From contig JADFKM010000084.1 of the NCBI GenBank assembly GCA_022564935.1, positions 1 to 5,433 on the forward strand: DNA of 5,433 nt. The letters run 5' to 3'. The notes beneath the pieces were generated by a model, which was not told where the DNA came from, did not search any database, and saw nothing but the letters and a program-made list of their open reading frames with translations. Made by a program: the position numbers and the translations under genes. Below, one piece after another: positions 1 through 5,122 of this stretch (within the stretch, counting starts at the first letter, position 1; every line of letters starts with the position of its first letter). This DNA is from Candidatus Dadabacteria bacterium. GTDB taxonomy: Bacteria > Desulfobacterota_D > UBA1144 > Nemesobacterales > JADFKM01.

Positions 1-28
1 GACCTGTTTCAAAATCTACAGTTGGTTT
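1..28 (-). other. In-frame continuation of the UXS reading frame past the TGA
   Basis: Reading the minus strand on from the stop at 29-31 gives KPTVDFETG up to the window edge with no further stop. In UDP-xylose synthases the segment after the AKxxLxW motif looks like this (Lys-Pro, then an acidic/hydrophobic run and Gly). The homologous protein therefore continues in the same frame, which makes a point change or miscall of TGG to TGA more likely than a frameshift or natural gene end. Confidence 0.75.
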
Positions 29-898
29 TCAATTTAGCTTTTCTTTTGCCAAGGTAATATCAGGACATCTCCTCTTAGGATCATCCTCAGGCAAAGTTGT
101 AAAAACGAGTCTGGAGTTCGAACCAGTGATATCGATAATCAACTCAGCAACATCCAAGATACTCATCTCATAGGGATTCCCAATATTTACGGGTCCAGGA
201 AAACCCTTGGGGGTATTCATCATTTTGATAATGCCATCTACTGTATCATCCACATAGCAAAACGAACGTGTTTGAGATCCATCTCCATAAATGGATATAT
301 CCTCGCCCTTTAATGCCTGCATTATAAAATTGCTAATAACCCGCCCGTCATTTGGGTGCATTCTGGGGCCATAGGTGTTAAATATCCTCACCACCTTAAT
401 ATCGATGTTGTGTTGACGGTAATAGTCGAAAAAGAGCGTCTCTGCGCAACGCTTTCCCTCGTCATAGCATGCTCTGGGCCCGATAGGGTTCACGTTGCCC
501 CAGTACGACTCTGTCTGCGGGTGCTCGGCAGGGTCGCCGTACACTTCACTTGTCGAGGCCTGAAGGACGCGTATCTTTAGCCTTTTCGCCAGGCCTAGCA
601 TATTTATTGACCCCAAGACATTTACCTTTGTTGTTTGAACAGGGTCAAATTGATAGTGAATCGGAGAGGCAGGACAGGCGAGATTATAAATTTCATCTAC
701 CTCCACATATAAAGGGAAACATATATCGTGACGGATAAATTCAAAATAGGGATTTCCAACAAGGTGTTTTATATTGTCCTTTGTTCCTGTAAAAAAGTTA
801 TCAACACAGATAACTTCATGCCCTTCATTTAAAAGCCTTTCACATAAATGAGAGCCGATAAAACCCGAACCTCCTGTAACCAGAATGCGTTTTACCAT
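29..898 (-). CDS. uxs: UDP-glucuronate decarboxylase (UDP-xylose synthase), C-terminus truncated by in-frame TGA
   Basis: Extended short-chain dehydrogenase/reductase that oxidises UDP-glucuronate with bound NAD+, decarboxylates it and reduces the product to UDP-xylose, a cytoplasmic precursor for polysaccharide or glycan synthesis. Seen directly: the N-terminal Rossmann motif GGSGFIGSH (residues 9-17), DNFFTG (33-38), the active-site stretch [10 protein letters not shown] (114-123, with E118), the catalytic Tyr-x3-Lys pair Y145/K149 in [11 protein letters not shown], and [10 protein letters not shown] (272-281), a hallmark of this subgroup over other NAD-dependent epimerases. The ATG at 898 is right because the nucleotide-binding strand starts at residue 4; the ribosome site is weak (AGAAGAA). 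Family members usually run to about 310-320 residues, and this one stops at 289 with TGA. The frame beyond reads KPTVDFETG, the expected continuation, so TGA replaces a conserved Trp. Its G+C is clearly lower than that of the porin and MFS genes. Family assignment is firm; whether the product is functional is uncertain. Confidence 0.87.
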   Translation of the reverse strand: MVKRILVTGGSGFIGSHLCERLLNEGHEVICVDNFFTGTKDNIKHLVGNPYFEFIRHDICFPLYVEVDEIYNLACPASPIHYQFDPVQTTKVNVLGSINMLGLAKRLKIRVLQASTSEVYGDPAEHPQTESYWGNVNPIGPRACYDEGKRCAETLFFDYYRQHNIDIKVVRIFNTYGPRMHPNDGRVISNFIMQALKGEDISIYGDGSQTRSFCYVDDTVDGIIKMMNTPKGFPGPVNIGNPYEMSILDVAELIIDITGSNSRLVFTTLPEDDPKRRCPDITLAKEKLN

Positions 899-913
899 TG
901 TTTCTTCTGCTCG

Positions 914-1020
914 GTTAATTTAGTATGCTGCTCCCCAGGTTAGCTGCTGCATCCTATACTAACACCATGATAACGGGATAGATAAAAGAGGTTAATTTAT
1001 TCGGTTGGTATGTTAATTTA
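914..1020. repeat. Three direct copies of GTTAATTTA upstream of UXS
   Basis: GTTAATTTA occurs at 914-922, 991-999 and 1012-1020 in the same orientation. The last two are 21 bp apart, two helical turns. The first and third are followed by similar bases (GTATGCT and ATGCT). They lie in the 5' region of the UXS gene, so they could be binding sites for a regulator. The sequence is AT-rich, so chance recurrence is quite possible. Confidence 0.3.
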
Positions 1021-1031
1021 ATGCTTGGTTA

Positions 1032-1058
1032 TTAAAAAGAAGCTTACAATATAGCTTC
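1032..1058 (-). terminator. Candidate intrinsic terminator (short stem plus T-run), minus strand
   Basis: On the minus strand GAAGCT (1058-1053) pairs perfectly with AGCTTC (1044-1039) across an 8-nt loop and is followed at once by TTTTT. It lies downstream of the promoter at 1270-1298 and upstream of UXS, so it could end a transcript from that promoter or attenuate readthrough into UXS. The stem is only 6 bp and rather AT-rich, so this is tentative. Confidence 0.4.
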
Positions 1059-1133
1059 GCTTTCTCGGTTACATCCTAGTTGAAAATAACCTTTAAATTC
1101 TTTATTGACCTAACCTTAAGGGCTTCGGGAATT

Positions 1134-1263
1134 AAAAAAAAGCTAAAAGCAAAGTTAACAAATTAGCAAGAAATGAGGTGGGGAACTAATCCTGCGTCAG
1201 ATACCTCACTTGCAATACTATTTTCAATGGTTAACCCTTCAACTGTTAGGAACGGTTTTCTAT
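1134..1263 (-). ncRNA. Candidate small RNA or structured leader, about 130 nt
   Basis: This stretch starts where the strong minus-strand promoter at 1270-1298 should initiate (about 1263) and ends in eight T residues (1141-1134). No convincing reading frame crosses it. Two foldable elements are visible on the minus strand. The first is an 11-bp stem, GCAAG+TGAGGT (1213-1203) with ACCTCA+CTTGC (1179-1174 and 1170-1166), interrupted only by a 3-nt bulge and enclosing a 23-nt loop. The second is a weak 5-bp stem GCTAA/TTAGC (1167-1163/1146-1142) directly before the T-run, the arrangement of an intrinsic terminator. I do not recognise it as a known RNA family. It could instead be part of a long UXS 5' leader, or chance structure in AT-rich DNA. 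Confidence 0.35.
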
Positions 1264-1269
1264 AATTAA

Positions 1270-1298
1270 CTTATAACAGTATTACGTTTCTTTGTCAA
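1270..1298 (-). promoter_or_regulatory. Strong sigma-70-type promoter, minus strand
   Basis: Minus-strand TTGACA (1298-1293, perfect -35), a 17-bp spacer, then TATAAG (1275-1270, five of six -10 bases) preceded by TG at the extended -10 position. The predicted start is near 1263. The only gene downstream on this strand is UXS, about 365 nt away, with candidate terminators between. It may serve a small RNA, or UXS through a long leader. Confidence 0.6.
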
Positions 1299-1309
1299 TA
1301 CTTTTTTTA

Positions 1310-1498
1310 AAGCTCGGAGAGCAGGAGGCTGGACTTAAGGTCTTTTAGCTCTACAGCAGTCATGGCATAAGCGAGCAGACTTTCTAGCACCCGAAGAGCA
1401 ATTACGGTGGGATGACAGTTTCAGAGGCCAGGCGCCTGAAGGCTTTGAAAGAAAAATTACTCAAAAATTGGAAAAGTTGCAAGAGGGCTAAACTTACT
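1310..1498 (+). pseudogene. Decayed IS3-family transposase OrfA fragment
   Basis: Read in the plus frame through 1310, 1364 and 1412, the conceptual product contains EQEAGLKVF, then HGISEQTF*HPKSNYGGM, then TVSEARRLKALKE. This is the usual signature of the HTH_Tnp_1 (transposase_8) OrfA of IS3-family elements: an HTH ending HGISEQTFYRWK, then KYGGM, then (E/T)VSEAxRLKxL before a leucine-rich coiled coil. Two in-frame TAG codons break it, at 1346-1348 and 1385-1387; the second falls on the tyrosine of QTFY. After KALKE the frame loses similarity, but a one-base shift restores an EN-containing stretch, so there is probably also a frameshift. About 15 N-terminal residues are not recognisable, OrfB is absent and I see no terminal inverted repeats. 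It is a dead relic lying between UXS and the tRNA gene. Recognition is from memory of the family, without alignment. Confidence 0.75.
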
Positions 1499-1518
1499 TA
1501 AATTATTGCAAAAAGAAA

Positions 1519-1591
<73 letters not shown>

Positions 1592-1614
1592 ACAATACAA
1601 TTTTAGAAAACGTG

Positions 1615-1643
1615 ATTCTACCCAACCGTTGTAATTACCGCAA
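1615..1643 (-). promoter_or_regulatory. tRNA-Phe promoter
   Basis: Minus-strand TTGCGG (1643-1638) and TAGAAT (1620-1615) are separated by exactly 17 bp. The predicted start near 1608 leaves a leader of about 17 nt before the mature tRNA 5' end at 1591. This is a good placement for a stand-alone tRNA transcript. Confidence 0.6.
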
Positions 1644-1657
1644 GAGAAAACGGCTAT

Positions 1658-1777
1658 TTACAAAGAGAACCTACCCGCAGGGCGCAACCGATTCCAAACC
1701 GCGGCTTTTGAGCCCACGACATCCCCTTTTTCCTGGACAGCCACGGCGCCGCTCGCAGCCCGGCTCACCCACTCCAT
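1658..1777 (-). other. GC-rich island with a 39-codon open frame; unassigned (possible small RNA or chance ORF)
   Basis: Between the porin terminator region and the tRNA promoter, positions 1681-1770 are about two-thirds G+C by hand count (60 of 90), while both flanks are AT-rich. On the minus strand an ATG at 1777 opens a 39-residue frame ending at 1658 (begins MEWVSRAASGAVAV). A promoter-like element ends just upstream at 1787, so the ATG would be almost at the transcript start. The island also forms small stems, for example GGCU-CAAA-AGCC on the minus strand. I recognise no protein or RNA family. The frame has no ribosome site and may be fortuitous. Confidence 0.25.
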
Positions 1778-1786
1778 TAATACCTT

Positions 1787-1814
1787 ATTATAAGGGCACT
1801 TCTTTTTACTCCAA
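1787..1814 (-). promoter_or_regulatory. Promoter-like element upstream of the GC-rich island
   Basis: Minus-strand TATAAT (1792-1787, perfect -10) with TTGGAG (1814-1809) at a 16-bp spacing. The -10 box sits inside a small palindrome CCTTA-TTA-TAAGG (plus 1783-1795). It could initiate at about 1780, running through the island and possibly on into tRNA-Phe. Confidence 0.4.
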
Positions 1815-1902
1815 TAAAATGCAGAGGTTTTCACGGCCAAAACCAGGCTACTGCACCCGTTTTTCAACCGGTATCAAAGTTAGTTTAAGATTAGATTGAG
1901 TA

Positions 1903-1947
1903 TTGGGGTCATGGGGGCGGCCGTCCCTACCGCCCCCATGACCCCAA
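1903..1947 (-). terminator. Perfect 18-bp inverted repeat downstream of the porin gene (probable terminator or 3' stabiliser)
   Basis: The arms TTGGGGTCATGGGGGCGG (1903-1920) and its exact complement (1930-1947) enclose a 9-nt loop, ccgtcccta. It starts 35 nt past the porin stop codon. As RNA this is a very stable hairpin. Neither side has a real T-run (the minus strand continues AATACTCAATC), so it may act as a Rho-assisted or poor-U terminator, or protect the 3' end of the porin mRNA. A dispersed palindromic repeat is an alternative. Confidence 0.6.
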
Positions 1948-1982
1948 GGAAAACAAAAGGAAGTATGGAGATTCACAACCAT

Positions 1983-3155
1983 TTATGTGCTGAAGTAGTA
2001 AAGGAGCTGGAAGGCTATTGTGTCCTGAGTGTCTTTGAAGTCGCCGTCACTGTCCTCGAACACATCCTCATTAGACTGGTCATGCCTGTACTCGACTCTG
2101 AACTCAAGATTCTCAAGACCACTACGACCCGCAAAGGGCTTGATGGAAAGCGTAGGCGTAATCTCCCACATCTGCTGCTCAAAACCGGTTCTCACACCAT
2201 CGTTGTCGTCGAAGAACTCGCCCCTCAAGGCTATGCTGAACACCGGAGAGATCTCATATACTACGTAACCCGCGATTCCCCACCAGAATGCGTCGTCCTG
2301 GCCAGCCTCAAAATTAAAGTCCTGCTCCCATCCGAAGTCCAGGTCGAAGCTTAAGGTCAAAGGCTCAATGGGTGTTACGGAGCCGACAAAGGTGATGAGC
2401 TCCCTCCAGTCGCTGTCCACTCCGTCGTCTTCAGGGCCGAAATAGCCGGTCAAATAAAACGAAGCCCGCTCCAGCTCAAGCGCAATCTGGGTCTCGATCG
2501 TCTTTCCGTCGTTGTTGTCGTCCACAACGTCCCATCCGTTGTTCAAGCCCACCGTCAGAGTAACGGGCCCCGTGGCGTAAGCTAACCTGATCCCGGTGTG
2601 CGTGAAAGGTATTGCCAAGCCGAACAGGAAAGAGCGTGTAATGTTGGGATTGCCCTTGGCCTCGATAACCTCAAAGCCAGCGAGCGTGACGAATTTTCCT
2701 GCGTAAATATTAAGACCGTTGCCGATAGGAGCCAGTATATTGATATAGGCCTGAGTCAGGTCGAAGGGCTGGTCGTCTTCCCCGAGGCCCCCGGCGTGGA
2801 TCCTCTCGGCGTCTTCACCGAATGAGAGGTCTATCCTGAAACCTACGTAATCGCCAAGGGTCTTGTTCCCCGTAGGTGTTTTCTCCAGTGAGAGCTGAGC
2901 CATATGCAGCTCGAATTCGTTGTGGTCGGGATCGAGGGATCTGAATGCGTTTTCATCGCTCTTCGGGTTGTTGAAGTTGTATTCATATCCCATATCAATA
3001 TAGATCCCCACACTGACATTTTTAAGGAAATCAATAAGACCGGTATCGGCATCCCTACTCCCGGAATCCATATCCTCATCCCCTCCTGCGAAAGCAATTA
3101 CAGCCGGGAACATAAGAACCGTAGCGGCTAGGGCTAAAACAGTTTTTCTAAACAT
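1983..3155 (-). CDS. Outer-membrane beta-barrel porin, BBP2/OmpL-like family
   Basis: A 390-residue outer-membrane channel protein for small hydrophilic solutes. Residues 1-23 form a typical signal peptide: MFRK, a hydrophobic core, then a cleavage site after AFA. After an acidic linker (24-40) the rest alternates short amphipathic strands with polar loops, as in beta-barrels. The segment NIYAGKFVTLAGFEVIEA (149-166) followed by NPNITRSFLFGLAIPFTHTG (169-188) is the most recognisable family block of putative beta-barrel porin-2. Loops rich in Asp-Gly (NDG at 215-217 and 318-320, SDG at 369-371) lie between strands. The protein ends in LLYYFST, lacking the usual terminal Phe but keeping aromatic residues near the end. 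The start at 3155 is chosen over an upstream in-frame ATG at 3245 because of the signal peptide and a perfect AGGAGGT site; the longer start would also run across the sigma-54 promoter. The neighbour upstream on the same strand is an MFS transporter, suggesting a joint uptake role. The substrate is unknown. Confidence 0.85.
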   Translation of the reverse strand: MFRKTVLALAATVLMFPAVIAFAGGDEDMDSGSRDADTGLIDFLKNVSVGIYIDMGYEYNFNNPKSDENAFRSLDPDHNEFELHMAQLSLEKTPTGNKTLGDYVGFRIDLSFGEDAERIHAGGLGEDDQPFDLTQAYINILAPIGNGLNIYAGKFVTLAGFEVIEAKGNPNITRSFLFGLAIPFTHTGIRLAYATGPVTLTVGLNNGWDVVDDNNDGKTIETQIALELERASFYLTGYFGPEDDGVDSDWRELITFVGSVTPIEPLTLSFDLDFGWEQDFNFEAGQDDAFWWGIAGYVVYEISPVFSIALRGEFFDDNDGVRTGFEQQMWEITPTLSIKPFAGRSGLENLEFRVEYRHDQSNEDVFEDSDGDFKDTQDTIAFQLLYYFST

Positions 3156-3164
3156 AGTAGTCTT

Positions 3165-3171
3165 ACCTCCT
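3165..3171 (-). promoter_or_regulatory. Ribosome binding site fixing the porin start
   Basis: Minus-strand AGGAGGT ends 9 nt before the ATG at 3155-3153. It decides for the signal-peptide start over the ATG at 3245, which has no comparable site. Confidence 0.9.
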
Positions 3172-3195
3172 AACTTTGTTTTTTTTAACTTGTAG

Positions 3196-3211
3196 AGCAA
3201 CGGGTGTGCCA
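3196..3211 (-). promoter_or_regulatory. Sigma-54 (RpoN) -24/-12 promoter of the porin gene
   Basis: The minus strand reads TGGCACACCCGTTGCT, i.e. TGGCAC-N5-TTGCT, matching the sigma-54 consensus core (TGGCAC-N5-TTGC[A/T]) at every defined base, with the GG and GC doublets 12 bp apart. The predicted start near 3185 gives a leader of about 30 nt that contains the AGGAGGT ribosome site just before the porin ATG. The position and orientation are as expected for a working promoter. It implies ATP-dependent activation by an enhancer-binding protein. Confidence 0.75.
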
Positions 3212-3258
3212 CGGGTAGCGGGTTGAAGGAGCGACTGCGTAACATGTTGCGACTGTTG

Positions 3259-3288
3259 TATATATTAGGGGAATTGTTGAGAATCCAA
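3259..3288 (-). promoter_or_regulatory. Weak alternative sigma-70-like promoter for the porin gene
   Basis: Minus-strand TTGGAT (3288-3283) and TATATA (3264-3259) are 18 bp apart, within an AT-rich run. It would give a leader of about 97 nt. It is a much poorer match to its consensus than the sigma-54 element is, and may simply be an AT-rich, bendable segment. Confidence 0.25.
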
Positions 3289-3318
3289 GCCGCTATTCAA
3301 TTCAGAAATGCCTAGAAA

Positions 3319-3348
3319 TTAAGCACGCGAACCGGTTTTTTAAGCACG
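3319..3348. repeat. Direct repeat TTAAGCACG x2 at 21-bp spacing (candidate enhancer site)
   Basis: TTAAGCACG occurs at 3319-3327 and 3340-3348 with the palindrome AACCGGTT (3330-3337) between them. The repeats lie 134-163 bp upstream of the predicted sigma-54 start and on the same face of the helix, a usual location for enhancer-binding-protein sites. A partial AAGCAC also occurs at 3398-3403. The function is inferred from position only. Confidence 0.4.
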
Positions 3349-3447
3349 GCTAGTTCACACGACTTTAAGCTTCTATAGCGCGGAGAACTCACCGGGGAAG
3401 CACAGCAGAGTATAAGCATAACGTGCTGTAACGAAGCGGTGAAAGCC

Positions 3448-3477
3448 GGTATGCCGTATACCCGTCGGAGGGGACGG
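3448..3477 (-). terminator. Two abutting hairpins after the MFS gene, possible terminator
   Basis: Starting 9 nt past the MFS stop codon, the minus strand forms CCGTC/GACGG (3477-3473/3466-3462, 6-nt loop) and then GGTAT/ATACC (3462-3458/3452-3448, 5-nt loop); the two share base 3462. There is no T-run. The pair may weaken transcription into the porin region or protect the 3' end. Confidence 0.3.
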
Positions 3478-3486
3478 ATCAGCGCC

Positions 3487-4863
3487 CTACTCTATATCGA
3501 GCTGCTTGCCTTTAGTCTCGGGGAGCGTTAGAACGGTAATGGCGGCGAGCACGGCGAAAATAGAAGCCGTCCAGAGCGAGTGGCCAAGGCCGACAGTGGT
3601 CCCGGCTATGGTGAGGCCGGCAACCCCCGCGAATATGGAGGGAGCAAGGGCAGAAAACCCCCTACCCATATTGTAGCAGAACCCCTGGGCGGTGCCCCGC
3701 GAGCGGGTCGGAAAGACCTCGGACATGATGGCGCCGAAGCCCGAGAAGAACCCTGTGCCGAAAAACCCCAGGAGCGGGCTGATCACGAGCAGGAGCGTGC
3801 CGATGTCCTGGATCCCGAAATACTTCTGCACGGCCAGGATCGAGCCGTAAACCGGTACCAGAAGCGCCATTATCAAAAGGTAGGATATGAATACCGGCCG
3901 CCTGCCTAGCCTGTCGCTTATCATTCCGAATGTGATACAGCCGAAGAACGCACCCACGTTAATGGCAATAGTCCAAGAATACCCCCTCACGAGGCCGAGG
4001 CCCGCCCCGCCTTCACTCGCCGGGCTGGTGAGGTAGGTGGGAATCCATGTGTTGAGACCCCAGTAGGCTATCATGCAGAAGCTCGTCAGGAGTGTGGCCG
4101 TGAACGTGAACCGGAACATGTCGCTACGGAACAGCTGCAGCAGCGTGAAGGACTGACCCTTTTCGCTGAGCCGTTTCGCTTTCCTCATCTCTGAGGTGGT
4201 CTTCCATATCTCGGGCTCCTCGCAATACCTCCTGACAAAGAACACGAGGAATGCCGGGAGAATGCCTATGAGGAAAAGCGTCCTCCAGCTTTGAAAATGT
4301 ATCTGCCCCAGAACCGGGAGCGTGAAATCAAAATGCCCATAGGGAAGTATGAGAATGGCAAGCGTTGCGGCGAGGATGTATCCGACACCCCATCCGCTCT
4401 GCACCATGCCGATGACCTTACCCCTGTGCTTATCCGGCCAGGTTTCCGCTACGAGTACCTCGCCCGAGGCCCACTCTCCCCCCATCCCCAGACCGAGGAA
4501 GAACCTGCAAACGACGAAGAACTCTACGTTGGGGGCAAAGGCGCTCAACCCGGTGAACACCGAGTATATCAATATCGAGAGCATAAGCGCCTTTACCCTG
4601 CCGATATAATCTGAGATGATCCCGAAGATCGCTCCTCCGAGCGCAGAGGAGAACAGGGTGATGCCGAACAGCATGGCGGCCTGCTGGTTGGTCAGGCCCC
4701 AGGTCTCCTTTATCATCGGAAGCGCATAGATATAGAGAAGGAGGTCCATGGCGTCGAGCGTCCAGCCCATGAAGGCGGCTACGAACGCCAGCCACTGCTT
4801 ACGGGTTATCTCCTTTGTCCAGGCAAACAGCGTTTGGCCGTTGGCGCTGAATTCGTTACTCAC
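3487..4863 (-). CDS. MFS transporter, sialate/carboxylate:H+ symporter (SHS/NanT/JEN1-like) type
   Basis: A 458-residue inner-membrane secondary transporter, of the usual length for a 12-helix major facilitator. Visible in order: TM1 with GWTLDAMD (33-40), typical of the SHS and neighbouring aromatic-acid symporter groups; the loop 2-3 signature GIISDYIGRVKAL (81-93); RFFLGLGMGGEW in TM4 (120-131); EEPEIWK after TM6 (215-221), where sugar porters have PESPRWL; a central cytoplasmic loop (about 222-245); the repeated loop 8-9 signature GMISDRLGRRPV (313-324); SEVFPTRSRG (381-390); and PETKG (448-452) after TM12. The start is GTG at 4863, fixed by AAGGAGG 7 nt upstream. The gene precedes the porin gene on the same strand with a 331-nt gap, and diverges from miaB. 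Monocarboxylate or sialic-acid-like anions are the likely substrates by family, but specificity cannot be read from the sequence. Confidence 0.85.
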   Translation of the reverse strand: MSNEFSANGQTLFAWTKEITRKQWLAFVAAFMGWTLDAMDLLLYIYALPMIKETWGLTNQQAAMLFGITLFSSALGGAIFGIISDYIGRVKALMLSILIYSVFTGLSAFAPNVEFFVVCRFFLGLGMGGEWASGEVLVAETWPDKHRGKVIGMVQSGWGVGYILAATLAILILPYGHFDFTLPVLGQIHFQSWRTLFLIGILPAFLVFFVRRYCEEPEIWKTTSEMRKAKRLSEKGQSFTLLQLFRSDMFRFTFTATLLTSFCMIAYWGLNTWIPTYLTSPASEGGAGLGLVRGYSWTIAINVGAFFGCITFGMISDRLGRRPVFISYLLIMALLVPVYGSILAVQKYFGIQDIGTLLLVISPLLGFFGTGFFSGFGAIMSEVFPTRSRGTAQGFCYNMGRGFSALAPSIFAGVAGLTIAGTTVGLGHSLWTASIFAVLAAITVLTLPETKGKQLDIE

Positions 4864-4870
4864 GGAACTA

Positions 4871-4877
4871 CCTCCTT
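4871..4877 (-). promoter_or_regulatory. Ribosome binding site supporting the GTG start of the MFS gene
   Basis: Minus-strand AAGGAGG ends 7 nt before GTG at 4863-4861. No ATG lies at a suitable distance, so GTG is the initiator. Confidence 0.9.
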
Positions 4878-4937
4878 AAGCTCGGAGCATCAAAATGGGC
4901 ATTAAATATCTCACTTCCCCCTTTAAGTACAAGCCCT

Positions 4938-4966
4938 ATCCTACTAAATCTAAATTGAACTGTCAA
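4938..4966 (-). promoter_or_regulatory. Sigma-70 promoter of the MFS gene
   Basis: Minus-strand TTGACA (4966-4961, perfect) and TAGGAT (4943-4938, four of six bases) are separated by 17 bp. The predicted start near 4931 gives a leader of about 67 nt. It lies in the divergent space shared with miaB. Its weak -10 next to a palindrome suggests regulated initiation. Confidence 0.6.
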
Positions 4967-4971
4967 TCCTA

Positions 4972-4994
4972 AATTTTTCGTACGCCGAAAAATT
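4972..4994. promoter_or_regulatory. Perfect 9-bp palindrome next to the MFS promoter, possible operator
   Basis: AATTTTTCG (4972-4980) and CGAAAAATT (4986-4994) are exact inverted copies around TACGC. The dyad is centred at 4983, about 52 bp upstream of the predicted MFS start and just beyond the -35 box, the usual place for an activator dimer. It is not a terminator for either direction, as no T-run follows the stem. Confidence 0.45.
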
Positions 4995-5087
4995 GTCCGG
5001 ATTTCGCCTAACCGCTGATAAATATGAGACTTTCTTCTACACATAAAAGTATCGCACAACACCCTTCAAGCCAATTTGTTAGACGCC

Positions 5088-5116
5088 TTGACTTAGCTTT
5101 CATACGGCGTTAAATT
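5088..5116 (+). promoter_or_regulatory. miaB promoter placing the start at the ATG
   Basis: TTGACT (5088-5093, five of six bases) and TAAATT (5111-5116, four of six) are 17 bp apart. A start 7 nt past the -10 box is position 5123, the A of the miaB ATG. There is no ribosome site between the box and the ATG. Confidence 0.5.
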
Positions 5117-5122
5117 GTTAGT

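Noticed and set aside
29-31. Alternative genetic code with TGA read as Trp
   Set aside because: The porin and MFS genes contain many Trp codons, all TGG, and have no in-frame TGA; a single site does not support recoding.
1238-1266. Plus-strand TATAAT at 1261-1266 as a promoter for the transposase relic
   Set aside because: The -35 match at 17 bp (TTCAAC) is poor and the downstream gene is broken; the AT-rich setting explains the box.
1278-1308. Plus-strand stem AGTATT/AATACT followed by a T-run, terminator-like
   Set aside because: The stem is 6 bp and AT-rich with a 13-nt loop, coincides with the minus-strand promoter, and no plus-strand gene ends there.
1429-1438. Palindrome CAGGCGCCTG
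   Set aside because: It falls within the codons for Ala-Arg-Arg-Leu-Lys of the OrfA relic, so coding constraint explains it.
1896-2354. Plus-strand open frame of 152 codons
   Set aside because: It starts next to the 18-bp hairpin and is antisense to the well-supported porin gene, a shadow of its codon pattern.
3156-3245. Longer porin start at the ATG at 3245
   Set aside because: It would bury the signal peptide 30 residues inside, has no ribosome site and overlaps the sigma-54 promoter.
4868-5062. Minus-strand 64-codon frame upstream of the MFS gene
   Set aside because: It covers the MFS promoter, palindrome and ribosome site, and has no own ribosome site or recognisable product.
5055-5075. 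Second sigma-54-like element (TTGGC...TGTGC) upstream of the MFS gene
   Set aside because: The spacing between the GG and GC doublets is wrong for a -24/-12 promoter.
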